This document shows positions 47,662-56,068 of a DNA stretch of 64,000 nt, piece after piece. The DNA comes from Flavobacterium sp. KACC 22763. GTDB taxonomy: Bacteria; Bacteroidota; Bacteroidia; Flavobacteriales; Flavobacteriaceae. Position 1 is the first letter of the stretch, and each line of letters starts with the position of its first letter. The position numbers and the translations under genes were made by a program. Location: NCBI RefSeq assembly GCF_028736155.1, contig NZ_CP117879.1, positions 1,054,001-1,118,000 of the forward strand, read 5' to 3'. Below the pieces are notes generated by a model. It was not told the DNA's origin. It saw only the letters and a program-made list of their open reading frames with translations, and made no database searches.

Positions 47662-48609
47662 ATGAATTCTCAAAACCAAAAGAACGAAATAAACCGACGT
47701 AAATTTTTGCAGAATACTACATTAGCGGCTGCTGGGATTTACTTGGGTATTTTAGGCACGCCGAAACTATTCGGAAATGTCTTGATGGACAAAGATGCTA
47801 AAGGTATTCCAGATGTTAAATTGAATAATGGCTTAAAAATGCCAATACTCGGATTTGGAACTTATGGACTCAGCGGCGAGGTTTGCCAGAAATCTGTTGT
47901 TGAAGCCATATCTTCAGGTTATCGTCTTATTGATACTGCTAAAGTATACGGAAATGAAGTAGAAGTAGGAAAGGCAATAAAGCAAAGCGGAATAGACAGA
48001 AAACAGCTTTTTGTTACTTCAAAATTATGGGTTGATGATGCTGGCTACGAAAATGCTAAAAAAGGTTTTGAAGAAACGTTAAGAAAGTTACAAGTGGACT
48101 ACTTGGATCTGTATCTTATACATCGTCCGAGAGGTGATGTAAAAGGATCTTGGAAGGCAATGGAAGAGCTTTACAAAGCAGGAAAAATAAAAGCTATTGG
48201 AATTAGCAATTTTGATCCTGCGCAATTGGCAGATCTTTTGTCTTATGCAGAGGTAAAACCAGCTATAAATCAGATTGAGACTCATGCTTATTTTCAACAA
48301 ACAAATGATTATAAGGTACTAAAGCAGGGTAATATACAAATGCAAGCTTGGGCGCCTTTTGCAGAAGGACGTAATGGTCTTTTTACAAATGAAACATTAG
48401 CTCAAATCGCTAAGAAGCATAACAAAACTACTGCACAGGTAAGTCTAAGATGGCATTTCCAGCGCGGTATTGTGGCTATTCCGAGATCTTCTCAAAAAGC
48501 ACATATTCTAGAAAACCTTAATATATTTAATTTCAAACTTGATGATGCTGATATGAAAGCGATTGAGAAATTGGATCTAAACAGAACTCAGTTTCCAGAA
48601 TGGAGTTAA
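47662..48609 (+). CDS. Aldo/keto reductase with Tat-type leader
   Basis: A 315-residue NADPH-dependent reductase. A twin-arginine leader (NRRKFLQNTTLAAAGIYLGIL, split near residues 11-31) suggests folded export. The catalytic tetrad is Asp91, Tyr96 (DTAKVYGNE), Lys121 (TSKLW) and His154 (LIHRP). The barrel is complete to LDLNRTQFPEWS. Immediately after the stop a different frame stays open for 23 codons (KTEWMISGDRAWDY...), so the C-terminus may have been cut by a one-base deletion. Substrate is unknown. Confidence 0.88.
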   Translation: MNSQNQKNEINRRKFLQNTTLAAAGIYLGILGTPKLFGNVLMDKDAKGIPDVKLNNGLKMPILGFGTYGLSGEVCQKSVVEAISSGYRLIDTAKVYGNEVEVGKAIKQSGIDRKQLFVTSKLWVDDAGYENAKKGFEETLRKLQVDYLDLYLIHRPRGDVKGSWKAMEELYKAGKIKAIGISNFDPAQLADLLSYAEVKPAINQIETHAYFQQTNDYKVLKQGNIQMQAWAPFAEGRNGLFTNETLAQIAKKHNKTTAQVSLRWHFQRGIVAIPRSSQKAHILENLNIFNFKLDDADMKAIEKLDLNRTQFPEWS

Positions 48610-48980
48610 AGACTGAATGGATGATTTCAGGTGATAGAGCTTGGGATTATACTAATCTTGGTCTTAAATCAAATTAATATTTTTCATCGATATGAGTTAA
48701 ATATATCGAATAAAACGTCTAAAAAACTCTAAATCTTGATTTAGAGTTTTTTTTATGCTCCAATCATTCGAACTGATAAAAAATGCTCGTCAAAAACGAA
48801 CATCAAAAAACGGATTTATAAAATGTATTTACGGATATTCAATCATTTCAGGCGAATTTATATCTGATTAAATTCTCATTTTCTTTTTTCTAAAATTTGT
48901 GTTCTAATATCGCTTTGCTGTTAAGCAACATGGTAAAAACCAACAAGTATTTAAAACCAAATTAATCAAACAAAAAAAGC
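48610..48980. other. Intergenic region, 371 bp
   Basis: It holds the possible out-of-frame tail of the reductase (to about 48679), a terminator at 48721-48753 and the promoter region of the following gene cluster. Nothing else is recognised. Confidence 0.5.
48721..48753 (+). terminator. Terminator after the aldo/keto reductase gene
   Basis: Stem AAAACTCTAAATC/GATTTAGAGTTTT with a 2-nt loop and a long T-run. Strong intrinsic terminator. Confidence 0.85.
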
Positions 48981-49679
48981 ATGAGCACATTATTTTTAAT
49001 TCCAGTTGTATTGGTAATTGCAGGAGTAGTTTTTATGATTTATGTGAATAAGAAGCATAATACTGCAAAAGGAGAAATTGATTTAAATTTTGAACGAACA
49101 AAATATGACCAATACAAGCAAGAATTATTGGCTAATGATTTTTCACAATTAAAACATTGGATGAAAGGCAAATCTATAGACGCCTTTACTTCTGCATCTG
49201 TACCTCAATCTACAAGCAGCAAAGTTCAGGAAATCGTAACTGATGGTCTCAAAAATGTTGCATTATCTACAATTGGCGTAAAACTGAGAAGAGTAGAAAC
49301 AGATTGTTTTTGGGTATTGAGCGGAAATGATTTGCATTTCTTTACAACCAATACGGTAGGTGAATTGGACGAACATATTATTTTTGATAATTTCAGAATT
49401 GAAGATGCTAAACTTGAACATGGAGGCGTTTTGAAATCGCAATTGGGTGTTTATTCTAAATCTTCAGAAGAATATTTGCCAAAAACACATATCATTACTT
49501 TTTATATTGACGGAAGTCCATTATCGCTTGAAATTCATGATAGACTTAATTATGTAACTGCTCCAGAAGATATGCTAAACTTGAAAAAACAATTGGAAAC
49601 GAGAGCCAAATATCAAGTAGTAGGCGAAAGATTTGTCTCGATTTTACAAAACAGAAAGCCTAATTTAAAAGTAGCATAA
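48981..49679 (+). CDS. Hypothetical membrane-anchored protein
   Basis: A 232-residue protein of no family I recognise. Residues 4-23 form one N-terminal membrane helix (LFLIPVVLVIAGVVFMIYV) and the rest is soluble alpha/beta, rich in short strands (CFWVLSGNDLHFFTTNTVGELDEHIIFDNFRIEDAKLEHGG, residues about 109-149, with a PH-like look). The next gene (DUF1266-like) starts 6 bp downstream and a membrane protein gene follows that, so the three form an operon. Confidence 0.7.
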   Translation: MSTLFLIPVVLVIAGVVFMIYVNKKHNTAKGEIDLNFERTKYDQYKQELLANDFSQLKHWMKGKSIDAFTSASVPQSTSSKVQEIVTDGLKNVALSTIGVKLRRVETDCFWVLSGNDLHFFTTNTVGELDEHIIFDNFRIEDAKLEHGGVLKSQLGVYSKSSEEYLPKTHIITFYIDGSPLSLEIHDRLNYVTAPEDMLNLKKQLETRAKYQVVGERFVSILQNRKPNLKVA

Positions 49680-49685
49680 AGAGTT

Positions 49686-50399
49686 ATGGGATTCTTTTCA
49701 AAAATTTTAAATTCATTTCAAAGTATAAAATTAAATAACCAAAACGCTGTAAGAGGTTATTTATTAGACCACTTGCTTGTTGGTTCCATGTATGCAGAAC
49801 AGCAATCGGCCTATTTGAATTCTTATGAAACGGGTTTAAACAGATCTGATATTGTTACCTTAACCGGAGATTACTGGGGAATATATAACAGAGATCAAGC
49901 GATTGAAGCGCTTCAAAATCTGCACGATAGAAACCAAGACGTAAATATGGAAATTGTTTACAGAGCATTTGAGGATAGAGAAAATTATGTTGAGGTTTTA
50001 AAATCTAACCTGCCAAAAGAAAAAGGCTTGTTTGAACATTACATAGAGCTATTTAGAACACTAAATGATATTGTTCCAGAACTAATAGAACAAAACATTA
50101 TCACAGATTTTTCTCAAATAAGAAAGATCAAAGACAGTGGCTGGAACTATGGAAGAGGCGCTTTTTTAGCACGCTGCTGTTATGACTTGGGCTATCTTTC
50201 AGAAAATGAACTGAAAGAATATTTAGAAAAATGCCATACCGATTTGAAAAAATACTGTACTACTTGGAAAGAATATACCACGAGCTATATTTTTGGAAGA
50301 GCGGTTTGGGGCGGAGCAAACAACAGCGGAATGGTGCAGATTGCAAATGATTTGCTTACGAATGACAATAGTCCGCTTAAGAATAAAACATATCTCTAA
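49686..50399 (+). CDS. DUF1266 domain protein
   Basis: A 237-residue cytoplasmic protein. The C-terminal half shows the DUF1266 pattern: SGWNYGRGAFLARCCYDLGYLSENELKEYLEKC and TWKEYTTSYIFGRAVWGG, residues about 151-219. The family is small, often near contact-dependent or secretion-linked toxin genes in other bacteria, with no established function. Second gene of a three-gene plus-strand operon (6 bp after the previous gene, 3 bp before the next). Confidence 0.75.
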   Translation: MGFFSKILNSFQSIKLNNQNAVRGYLLDHLLVGSMYAEQQSAYLNSYETGLNRSDIVTLTGDYWGIYNRDQAIEALQNLHDRNQDVNMEIVYRAFEDRENYVEVLKSNLPKEKGLFEHYIELFRTLNDIVPELIEQNIITDFSQIRKIKDSGWNYGRGAFLARCCYDLGYLSENELKEYLEKCHTDLKKYCTTWKEYTTSYIFGRAVWGGANNSGMVQIANDLLTNDNSPLKNKTYL

Positions 50400-50402
50400 A
50401 TT

Positions 50403-50843
50403 ATGCCGAATGAAACCATTCGGTGTTTAAAGAAAAAAGTATTGTTGGGGGCAATACTTTTTACAATTACTTTTATGGAGATTTGCTGGTCTATGGGAAA
50501 TTTTTCTGAAAGAATATCATTGGGTTTTTTAGATTGTTCTTTTGTTGAAAATGTGTATTTAATGTCTATACTGACAGCCATTTTCTTAACAATAGTGTTT
50601 TTGGTATTTTCTTTCATTAAAAAAATCTATTTAAAAAGCGTAATTGAGATGATTGTTTTAATTCCTATTTGGGTTTTATTGAATTACGCCATTTTTGTTG
50701 ACCGCAAATCTTCATGGAGTATTGACATTTTTCAAAGAGAATTTTTCTATACAATTTTACTTTCTATCGTACCCGTTTTAGTAGTATCAATTGCGGTTGT
50801 ATTATTTGCTCGTTGCATTTCAATAGTAAGAAAAGTGCAGTAA
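50403..50843 (+). CDS. Hypothetical four-helix membrane protein
   Basis: A 146-residue protein with about four hydrophobic helices (near residues 12-30, 50-70, 78-96 and 114-136) and basic loops. It is not recognised. It begins 3 bp after the DUF1266 gene and closes the operon. Confidence 0.65.
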   Translation: MPNETIRCLKKKVLLGAILFTITFMEICWSMGNFSERISLGFLDCSFVENVYLMSILTAIFLTIVFLVFSFIKKIYLKSVIEMIVLIPIWVLLNYAIFVDRKSSWSIDIFQREFFYTILLSIVPVLVVSIAVVLFARCISIVRKVQ

Positions 50844-50936
50844 TAGCAGCATATTATCTCAAAAAGATCTGTTTAAAATATTTTTCAACTGCCTACTATT
50901 GCATAATTTTGTAAGGTCTGAAGCCAGTAGCTTCTT

Positions 50937-51644
50937 ATGTTTACTATGAGCAATACGTTTTCTGATAATAGCCAAATAGGAGTAGTGTCTACTTTTTCTG
51001 GACTAGTGCATACCAATTTCAAAGGAGAAATGAATGCCTTATGCTGGCACAGAAATTTGGATGGCGATTTTAAGGAAATTGTAAACAAGCTGTCTTTAAA
51101 AGAAAATATAACCGAAGTTTCTCCCGAGGATTTAATCGCGCTTCAACTTTCAGAAAAAGGAAGTATAGCTAGAGAAATAATCTTAAACGATTTGCAATTA
51201 TTAGCCGATTTTGGAGCTTCACCTTCTCTTAATTTACTGAAATGTTACGAACGAGATGATGAATTTGATTTCATTTCGACCGATGTATATTCGTTTCATG
51301 TTGATCGTTCGCCCATTGCAACAGATACTTTTTTATGCACCTATCACGGAGCGGCAAGTGATATTGTGGCTAATTCGCAAGCAGAACAAAAAATCTTAAT
51401 TCCTGAAATTAGAGAAAAGCTAAAAGAACTGCATGATGGAGCAGAAGAGGAATTTGAAGACTTTTTAAAAGAAAATTACTTTGATCTGCATTATCAGCTT
51501 CATGAAGATGCAAAACCTATTAATTTAGGATTAGGACATCTTTGGCGCTTGGCAGTAGATCACCCAAAACAAGAAGTTTTGCCTTGTGTTCATAGAGCGC
51601 CTGTAGAAAATGATGGCGAATATAGATTGTTGTTGATTTGTTGA
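50937..51644 (+). CDS. DUF1826-like protein with HxD...H...R motif (possible Fe(II)/2OG oxygenase fold)
   Basis: A 235-residue cytoplasmic protein. Conserved-looking segments are SFHVDRSP (His121, Asp123), LCTYHGAASD (133-142), a distal VHRAP (His219, Arg220) and RLLLIC (Arg230) at the end. This matches the DUF1826 pattern and has the HxD...H...R order of Fe(II)/2-oxoglutarate oxygenases; the enzymatic reading is inference. The last 54 codons (51480-51644) are duplicated at 53773-53937. The gene is followed by a terminator. Its start (ATG 50937) could equally be the ATG nine bases later. Confidence 0.65.
   Translation: MFTMSNTFSDNSQIGVVSTFSGLVHTNFKGEMNALCWHRNLDGDFKEIVNKLSLKENITEVSPEDLIALQLSEKGSIAREIILNDLQLLADFGASPSLNLLKCYERDDEFDFISTDVYSFHVDRSPIATDTFLCTYHGAASDIVANSQAEQKILIPEIREKLKELHDGAEEEFEDFLKENYFDLHYQLHEDAKPINLGLGHLWRLAVDHPKQEVLPCVHRAPVENDGEYRLLLIC
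51480..51644 (+). repeat. Direct repeat, left copy (165 bp)
   Basis: Matches 53773-53937 with seven mismatches by eye (about 96 percent). It is the 3' end of the DUF1826-like gene, including its stop codon. The two copies flank a 2.1-kb segment carrying a PAP2 remnant and a phosphoethanolamine transferase. Confidence 0.9.
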
Positions 51645-51718
51645 AGATATTGTTGATACAATACGTTGAGGAAAGTTTTGACTAAGAGTCAGAACTAATT
51701 AAATAAAATTATAAAGGA

Positions 51719-51753
51719 AAAAAAGCTAAAACTTACGTTTTTAGCTTTTTTTT
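51719..51753 (+). terminator. Terminator after the DUF1826-like gene
   Basis: AAAGCTAAAA and TTTTTAGCTTT arms with a T-tract of eight or more. Confidence 0.8.
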
Positions 51754-51826
51754 ATAATTCATTTTCCCATTTATACCTCAGATCATAAATCTTTCTATTG
51801 TCCTTCGTTAGATTTTTTTTGCCTTT

Positions 51827-52201
51827 ATGTTTCAAAATTTGAAATTGAAAATTTTATGTTTTTTTACTTTGAGGATAGGATTGTTTCTTGGTATTCCTAG
51901 AGTGGGAGTGGAGGCACATTATCCGCGGGATGTTATATTAGGAGGAATTATGGGATGTGTTTTGAGATTGTCAACGATTTTTATAAGCCGAGAATATAAA
52001 ATATTCACTTGGATTAATAATAAAAAATATTATCCGATATTCGTAGTGTTGTTTCTGATTTGCGGTGTTTGCCTCATCAATAAAATAATAAAAGAAGATT
52101 TAGGCATCTTTTATTTAGCATTTATTCGTTTAGCTGTTTCACTTTATAAAATTACTACTATTTCGCTCTATGAAACTAAAATCGTCTATGTCAAAAAGTA
52201 G
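51827..52201 (+). pseudogene. C-terminal remnant of a PAP2-family phosphatase
   Basis: A 124-residue frame that keeps only the last PAP2 motif (RVGVEAHYPRDVILGG, normally SRVxxGxHxxxDV) and two later membrane helices. The N-terminal KxxxxxxRP and PSGH motifs and the first helices are missing, so it cannot be an active phosphatase. It overlaps the start of the next gene by 32 bp. PAP2 lipid A phosphatases and EptA-type transferases often neighbour each other, so this is probably the decayed partner. Confidence 0.65.
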
Positions 52202-53708
52202 CTTAAAAATAACTCATTTTGTTTTATTAATGAGTTGTCTGAATTTTATATTCTTTCATTTGCCTTTTTATACTTACGTCTTTAATAATGTTGATTATAA
52301 AAGCTTTAATGGTGTAATTTTGATAGCAAGTCTGATAATTCTGATGCTTGTTTTAAATGCTTTTGTTTTTTATTTACTGTTTTCTATTTCAAAATATGTT
52401 GGAAAAACTTTATTGGTTTTATTCTTTATAATTAATGCAATTGCAACTTATTTTGTAAATACTTATAGTGTTATCATAGATGAAAGCATGATTGGTAATG
52501 TTTTAAATACCAATTATGAAGAGTCCAGTAGTTTTTTCTCTTTTAAATTGATTGTACATATAATCTTTTTGGGCATTCTTCCAGGTATTTATATCATTAA
52601 AGTTGATATTATAAATGCTACTTTCAGGAAATTCTTAACACTGTCTTCTTTAACTTTATTGTTTATTGGCGTTTTGGTATTTGCCAACGCAAGCAATTGG
52701 CTTTGGATAGATAAAAACTCCAAACAGTTAGGAGGTCTTGCAATGCCGTGGTGTTATTCGGTAAATACAGCACTTTTTTATATTCATAAATACAAAAAGA
52801 ACGAAAAGGAAATTTTACTGCCAAATGCCATAATTAAAGATAATCAGAAAGCAGTAGTTGTTTTAGTTATTGGAGAATCAGCAAGAAGTGAGAATTTTTC
52901 GTTGTACGGTTACAAGAAAAATACCAATCCGCTTCTTTCCAAAATACCAAATTTATTTCATTTTAATGCCAATTCCTGTGCTACATACACCACCGCTGGT
53001 GTAAAATGTATTCTGGAACACACCAATTCTGATGATTTATATGAAATCCTGCCCAATTATCTCTATAGAAATAATGTAGATGTGGTTTGGAGAACAACAA
53101 ACTGGGGAGAACCTCCGGTGCATATAGAGAAATATCAAAATAGAGATATTTTAAAAAAGAATTACAAAGGCGAAGAATTTAATTATGACGAAGTTCTTTT
53201 GAGTGGATTAAAAGAGCAGATATTGGCCAGTAAAAAAAATAAAATATTAATAGTATTGCATACTAGCACCAGTCATGGACCTACCTATAGCAAGAAATAC
53301 CCGCCTGCGTTTGAAACTTTTAAACCGGTCTGCAACAGTGTAGAACTCGGAAAATGCTCGCGAGAAGAACTACTGAATGCTTATGATAATACGATTGTTT
53401 ATACAGATTATATTCTATCTAATGTAATTGAAGATTTAAAACAATTAAAAGAGTATAAAAGTGCTATGATTTTTGTTTCAGACCATGGGGAATCCTTAGG
53501 AGAGAAAAATCTGTACATGCACGGAGTACCAATAAGTTTTGCGCCAAAGGAACAATATGAAATTCCTTTTATTGTCTGGGTATCTGATAATTCCAAGCAG
53601 CTTAAGACTAATAAAACATTATCACAAAACCATGTTTTTCACAGTGTTTTAAATTTTTTAAATATAACAAGTTCTGTTTATGATGAGAAGATGAATATTT
53701 TTAAATAA
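52170..53708 (+). CDS. eptA: Lipid A phosphoethanolamine transferase (EptA/MCR family)
   Basis: A 512-residue inner-membrane enzyme. Five N-terminal helices (about 15-175) are followed by a periplasmic sulfatase-fold domain. Conserved features are the metal ligand Glu236 (VIGESARSENFSLYGY), the nucleophile Thr272 in SCATYTTAG, HTSTSHGPTY near 365 and VSDHGESLGE near 435. It transfers phosphoethanolamine from phosphatidylethanolamine to lipid A phosphate, which lowers surface charge. It is flanked by the 165-bp direct repeats, which marks it as an inserted segment. Confidence 0.88.
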   Translation: MKLKSSMSKSSLKITHFVLLMSCLNFIFFHLPFYTYVFNNVDYKSFNGVILIASLIILMLVLNAFVFYLLFSISKYVGKTLLVLFFIINAIATYFVNTYSVIIDESMIGNVLNTNYEESSSFFSFKLIVHIIFLGILPGIYIIKVDIINATFRKFLTLSSLTLLFIGVLVFANASNWLWIDKNSKQLGGLAMPWCYSVNTALFYIHKYKKNEKEILLPNAIIKDNQKAVVVLVIGESARSENFSLYGYKKNTNPLLSKIPNLFHFNANSCATYTTAGVKCILEHTNSDDLYEILPNYLYRNNVDVVWRTTNWGEPPVHIEKYQNRDILKKNYKGEEFNYDEVLLSGLKEQILASKKNKILIVLHTSTSHGPTYSKKYPPAFETFKPVCNSVELGKCSREELLNAYDNTIVYTDYILSNVIEDLKQLKEYKSAMIFVSDHGESLGEKNLYMHGVPISFAPKEQYEIPFIVWVSDNSKQLKTNKTLSQNHVFHSVLNFLNITSSVYDEKMNIFK

Positions 53709-53772
53709 CTAGAAGTTTATTTTTGCATTCATTATAAAAGAATGCATTATATAGCTTTTAGAAATTAAACTT

Positions 53773-53937
53773 TTTGATCTGCATTATCAGCTTCATGAAG
53801 ATGCAGAACCTACTAATTTAGGACTAGGACATCTTTGGCGCTTGGCAGTAGATCACCCAAAACAAGAAGTTTTGCCTTGTGTACATAGAGCACCTGTAGA
53901 AAATGATGGCGAATATCGATTGCTGTTGATTTGTTGA
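53773..53937 (+). pseudogene. Duplicated 3' fragment of the DUF1826-like gene (right repeat copy)
   Basis: Encodes the last 54 residues of the DUF1826-like protein with two substitutions (Lys to Glu and Ile to Thr) and keeps the stop codon. It has no start codon or 5' part. It ends 27 bp before the MEDS gene, so the original order was probably DUF1826-like gene then MEDS gene. Confidence 0.85.
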
Positions 53938-53964
53938 TGAACACTAATTGCGTATATTTGATAC

Positions 53965-54600
53965 ATGAACAAACAGACGTCTTTTTCGGTATGTGGAGAA
54001 TCATTGTCGGCTCCAATGCACATTTGCGGTTTTTTCGATTCTAGAGAACAGCAATATGAAGTGATCATTCCTTATATTTTGGAAGGTTTAGATAGCAATG
54101 ATAAAGTCATAAACATCCTTGAAGGAAACCGCCATAGCGAACATTGCCGCTGTCTGGCAGATAACGGAATCTCTATTGCCGAGAAACTCTCAATCGGTCA
54201 ATTGGAAGTGCTAGCTTCTGAAAATACTTATATCAATGGCGGTAAATTTGCTGCAGATAAAATGTATGCCATGCTCGAACAGACTTTATTGTCGGCATCA
54301 AGAGCGGGTTATGATAGTGTAAGAGCGTGTGGAGATATGGTTTGGGCCCTCAAAAACCTGCCAGGAACTGATGAACTTTTAGAGTATGAAGCCAAACTGA
54401 ATCTGCTTACGCCACAACATCCGGTTTCACTAATTTGTATGTACGATATCAGCAGTTTCAGCCAAAAGGCGCTTACAGATATATTGCTTACGCATCCGTA
54501 TGTGATTAAGGACGGAAAAATCAGCAAAAATCCACATTATGTAGAGCCTTTAGAATTGCTTTCTAGTCTTTCCTCTCGATCTGGTGCGCTTAAATCTTAA
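53965..54600 (+). CDS. MEDS-domain protein (DcmR-like sensory domain)
   Basis: A 211-residue cytoplasmic protein. Nearly the whole length matches the MEDS (methanogen/methylotroph DcmR sensory) domain: APMHICGFFDSREQQYEVIIPYILEGLDSNDKVINILEGN (residues about 16-55), the GGKFAADKM helix and GYDSVRACGDMVWAL. The related RecA-like fold senses small molecules and often sits beside anti-sigma or kinase modules, but no output domain is present here. It may be a stand-alone sensor. It probably followed the DUF1826-like gene before the insertion. Confidence 0.82.
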   Translation: MNKQTSFSVCGESLSAPMHICGFFDSREQQYEVIIPYILEGLDSNDKVINILEGNRHSEHCRCLADNGISIAEKLSIGQLEVLASENTYINGGKFAADKMYAMLEQTLLSASRAGYDSVRACGDMVWALKNLPGTDELLEYEAKLNLLTPQHPVSLICMYDISSFSQKALTDILLTHPYVIKDGKISKNPHYVEPLELLSSLSSRSGALKS

Positions 54601-54915
54601 GCAACTATTTTTTATTTTCTTTAGGCCTAATTCAAAAGGCAGTACTATTATCCATCGTGGCAGTTAAATTTTAATAAGCTAAAAATACTACAAAAACAAT
54701 GTTAAATATAACAAAAAGAAGAATTTTTGTTATATTTGATAAACAAGCTGATTGCCAGTATTGTAATAGATTAATTGTTAAAGAAAAAATGGAATTCGGT
54801 GCTGATAAAAAAAAGTTAAAAGCATTCTTAATTTTAAAGTGGCACAATTCCTGCCTGCAAAAAAATCATTGAATAATCAGAGCGCTTAATCGGTGTTCTA
54901 AAAAAATTAAAATAA
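54601..54915. other. Intergenic region, 315 bp, with strong hairpin
   Basis: A perfect 14-bp inverted repeat, AAATATAACAAAAA at 54704-54717 and 54724-54737 (complement), has a 6-nt loop. A 57-codon frame (54700-54873) with CQYC overlaps it but has no supporting context. It may be a terminator or operator for the next gene. Confidence 0.5.
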
Positions 54916-55938
54916 ATGAAAAGATTTAAATGTATGTATGTTTTTGTAGTAGTGTTATTATCAACATTTACATATGGTCAGGAAAGTTTAAAAATGTTTG
55001 TAAAAGAAAGTAAAGTGCCATGTACGGGTGTTGGCCCAATGGAATGTCTACAGGTAAAGTATGACAATGACAAAGAATGGCAGTTATTTTATAATCATAT
55101 TGAAGGTTTTAATTTTGAAAAAGGAAATCGATATGAGTTATTGGTAACAAGAACAAAAAGACCAGAACCTATTCCAGCTGATGCTTCTGCGTACGAGTAT
55201 AAACTGAAAAGCATCATTTCTAAAACGCCTGTAAATAAGGAAAAAGGAATTTATAATACCAAAATGATTTTAACCCAGTTAAACGGAAAAAAGATAAACA
55301 GCGGAAAAGCATTTATCACCATTAACGATGAAACTGGTACAATAAGCGGTAAAAATGGATGTAATAATTTCAACGTAAAATACACGAAGCTTTCTTCAAA
55401 GAATCAAATTAAGACCAATTCTCCTATGGGAACTTTGATGGCTTGTGACAAAGAAAGCATGAAATTGGAACAAGAATTTAGCGCTGCAATAACCAATAAA
55501 AAGTTCAAAATTGTAAAGAAAAACAATACAGTACAGTTTAAAAATACTAAGAACAAAGTGGTTATGGAATTCTCGATTCCAACTCAAGACCAACTGTGGG
55601 CTTTTATTGCAAAAAACAATTGGAAACTAATTGCACTAGAAAATGTTGGGCAAGATTACGGAAAAGCTTCAATTAAGTTTGATCCAGCAGGAAAGAAAGT
55701 AAGCGGAAATACAGGTTGCAACAATTTTGCTGGAACTTATGAAACTAGTGGTGATACTATTTCTTTTGATAAAGTAGCAGTTACAGCAATGGCATGTATT
55801 GGTGAAGAAGGAAATAAAACAGAGCAAAAAATATTGTCTTATTTAAACAATAAAGATCTACGTTTTGATGTAGCAGACCAAACTCTTAATTTTTATCTAA
55901 ACGATAGATTGGTCATGATGTTTGGCATTACAAAATAA
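54916..55938 (+). CDS. Secreted DUF4377 + double META domain protein
   Basis: A 340-residue protein with a signal peptide (cleavage near TYG-QE). Residues about 23-110 resemble DUF4377 (VKESKVPCTGVGPMECLQVKY...HIEGFNFEKGNRYELLV). Two META (HslJ-like) domains follow, at about 118-225 and 228-340, each with the GCNNF core (ISGKNGCNNFNVKY; VSGNTGCNNFAGTY) and TLMACD/AMACIGEE segments. META proteins are linked to stress or inhibitor-like surface roles; the precise role is unknown. A single gene with a strong terminator. Confidence 0.88.
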   Translation: MKRFKCMYVFVVVLLSTFTYGQESLKMFVKESKVPCTGVGPMECLQVKYDNDKEWQLFYNHIEGFNFEKGNRYELLVTRTKRPEPIPADASAYEYKLKSIISKTPVNKEKGIYNTKMILTQLNGKKINSGKAFITINDETGTISGKNGCNNFNVKYTKLSSKNQIKTNSPMGTLMACDKESMKLEQEFSAAITNKKFKIVKKNNTVQFKNTKNKVVMEFSIPTQDQLWAFIAKNNWKLIALENVGQDYGKASIKFDPAGKKVSGNTGCNNFAGTYETSGDTISFDKVAVTAMACIGEEGNKTEQKILSYLNNKDLRFDVADQTLNFYLNDRLVMMFGITK

Positions 55939-55991
55939 ACCTGTTCTATAACTCATCTTTAAATGGATGATGATTTATATAAAATGATTAG

Positions 55992-56027
55992 AAAACCAGT
56001 GAAGTTGATTTCACTGGTTTTTTTATG
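55992..56027 (+). terminator. Terminator after the META-domain gene
   Basis: AAACCAGTGAA-gttga-TTTCACTGGTTT stem with seven T residues. Confidence 0.85.
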
Positions 56028-56068
56028 GGTAAATTTATTGTTTTTATAATAAATACTCCAACTTGATA

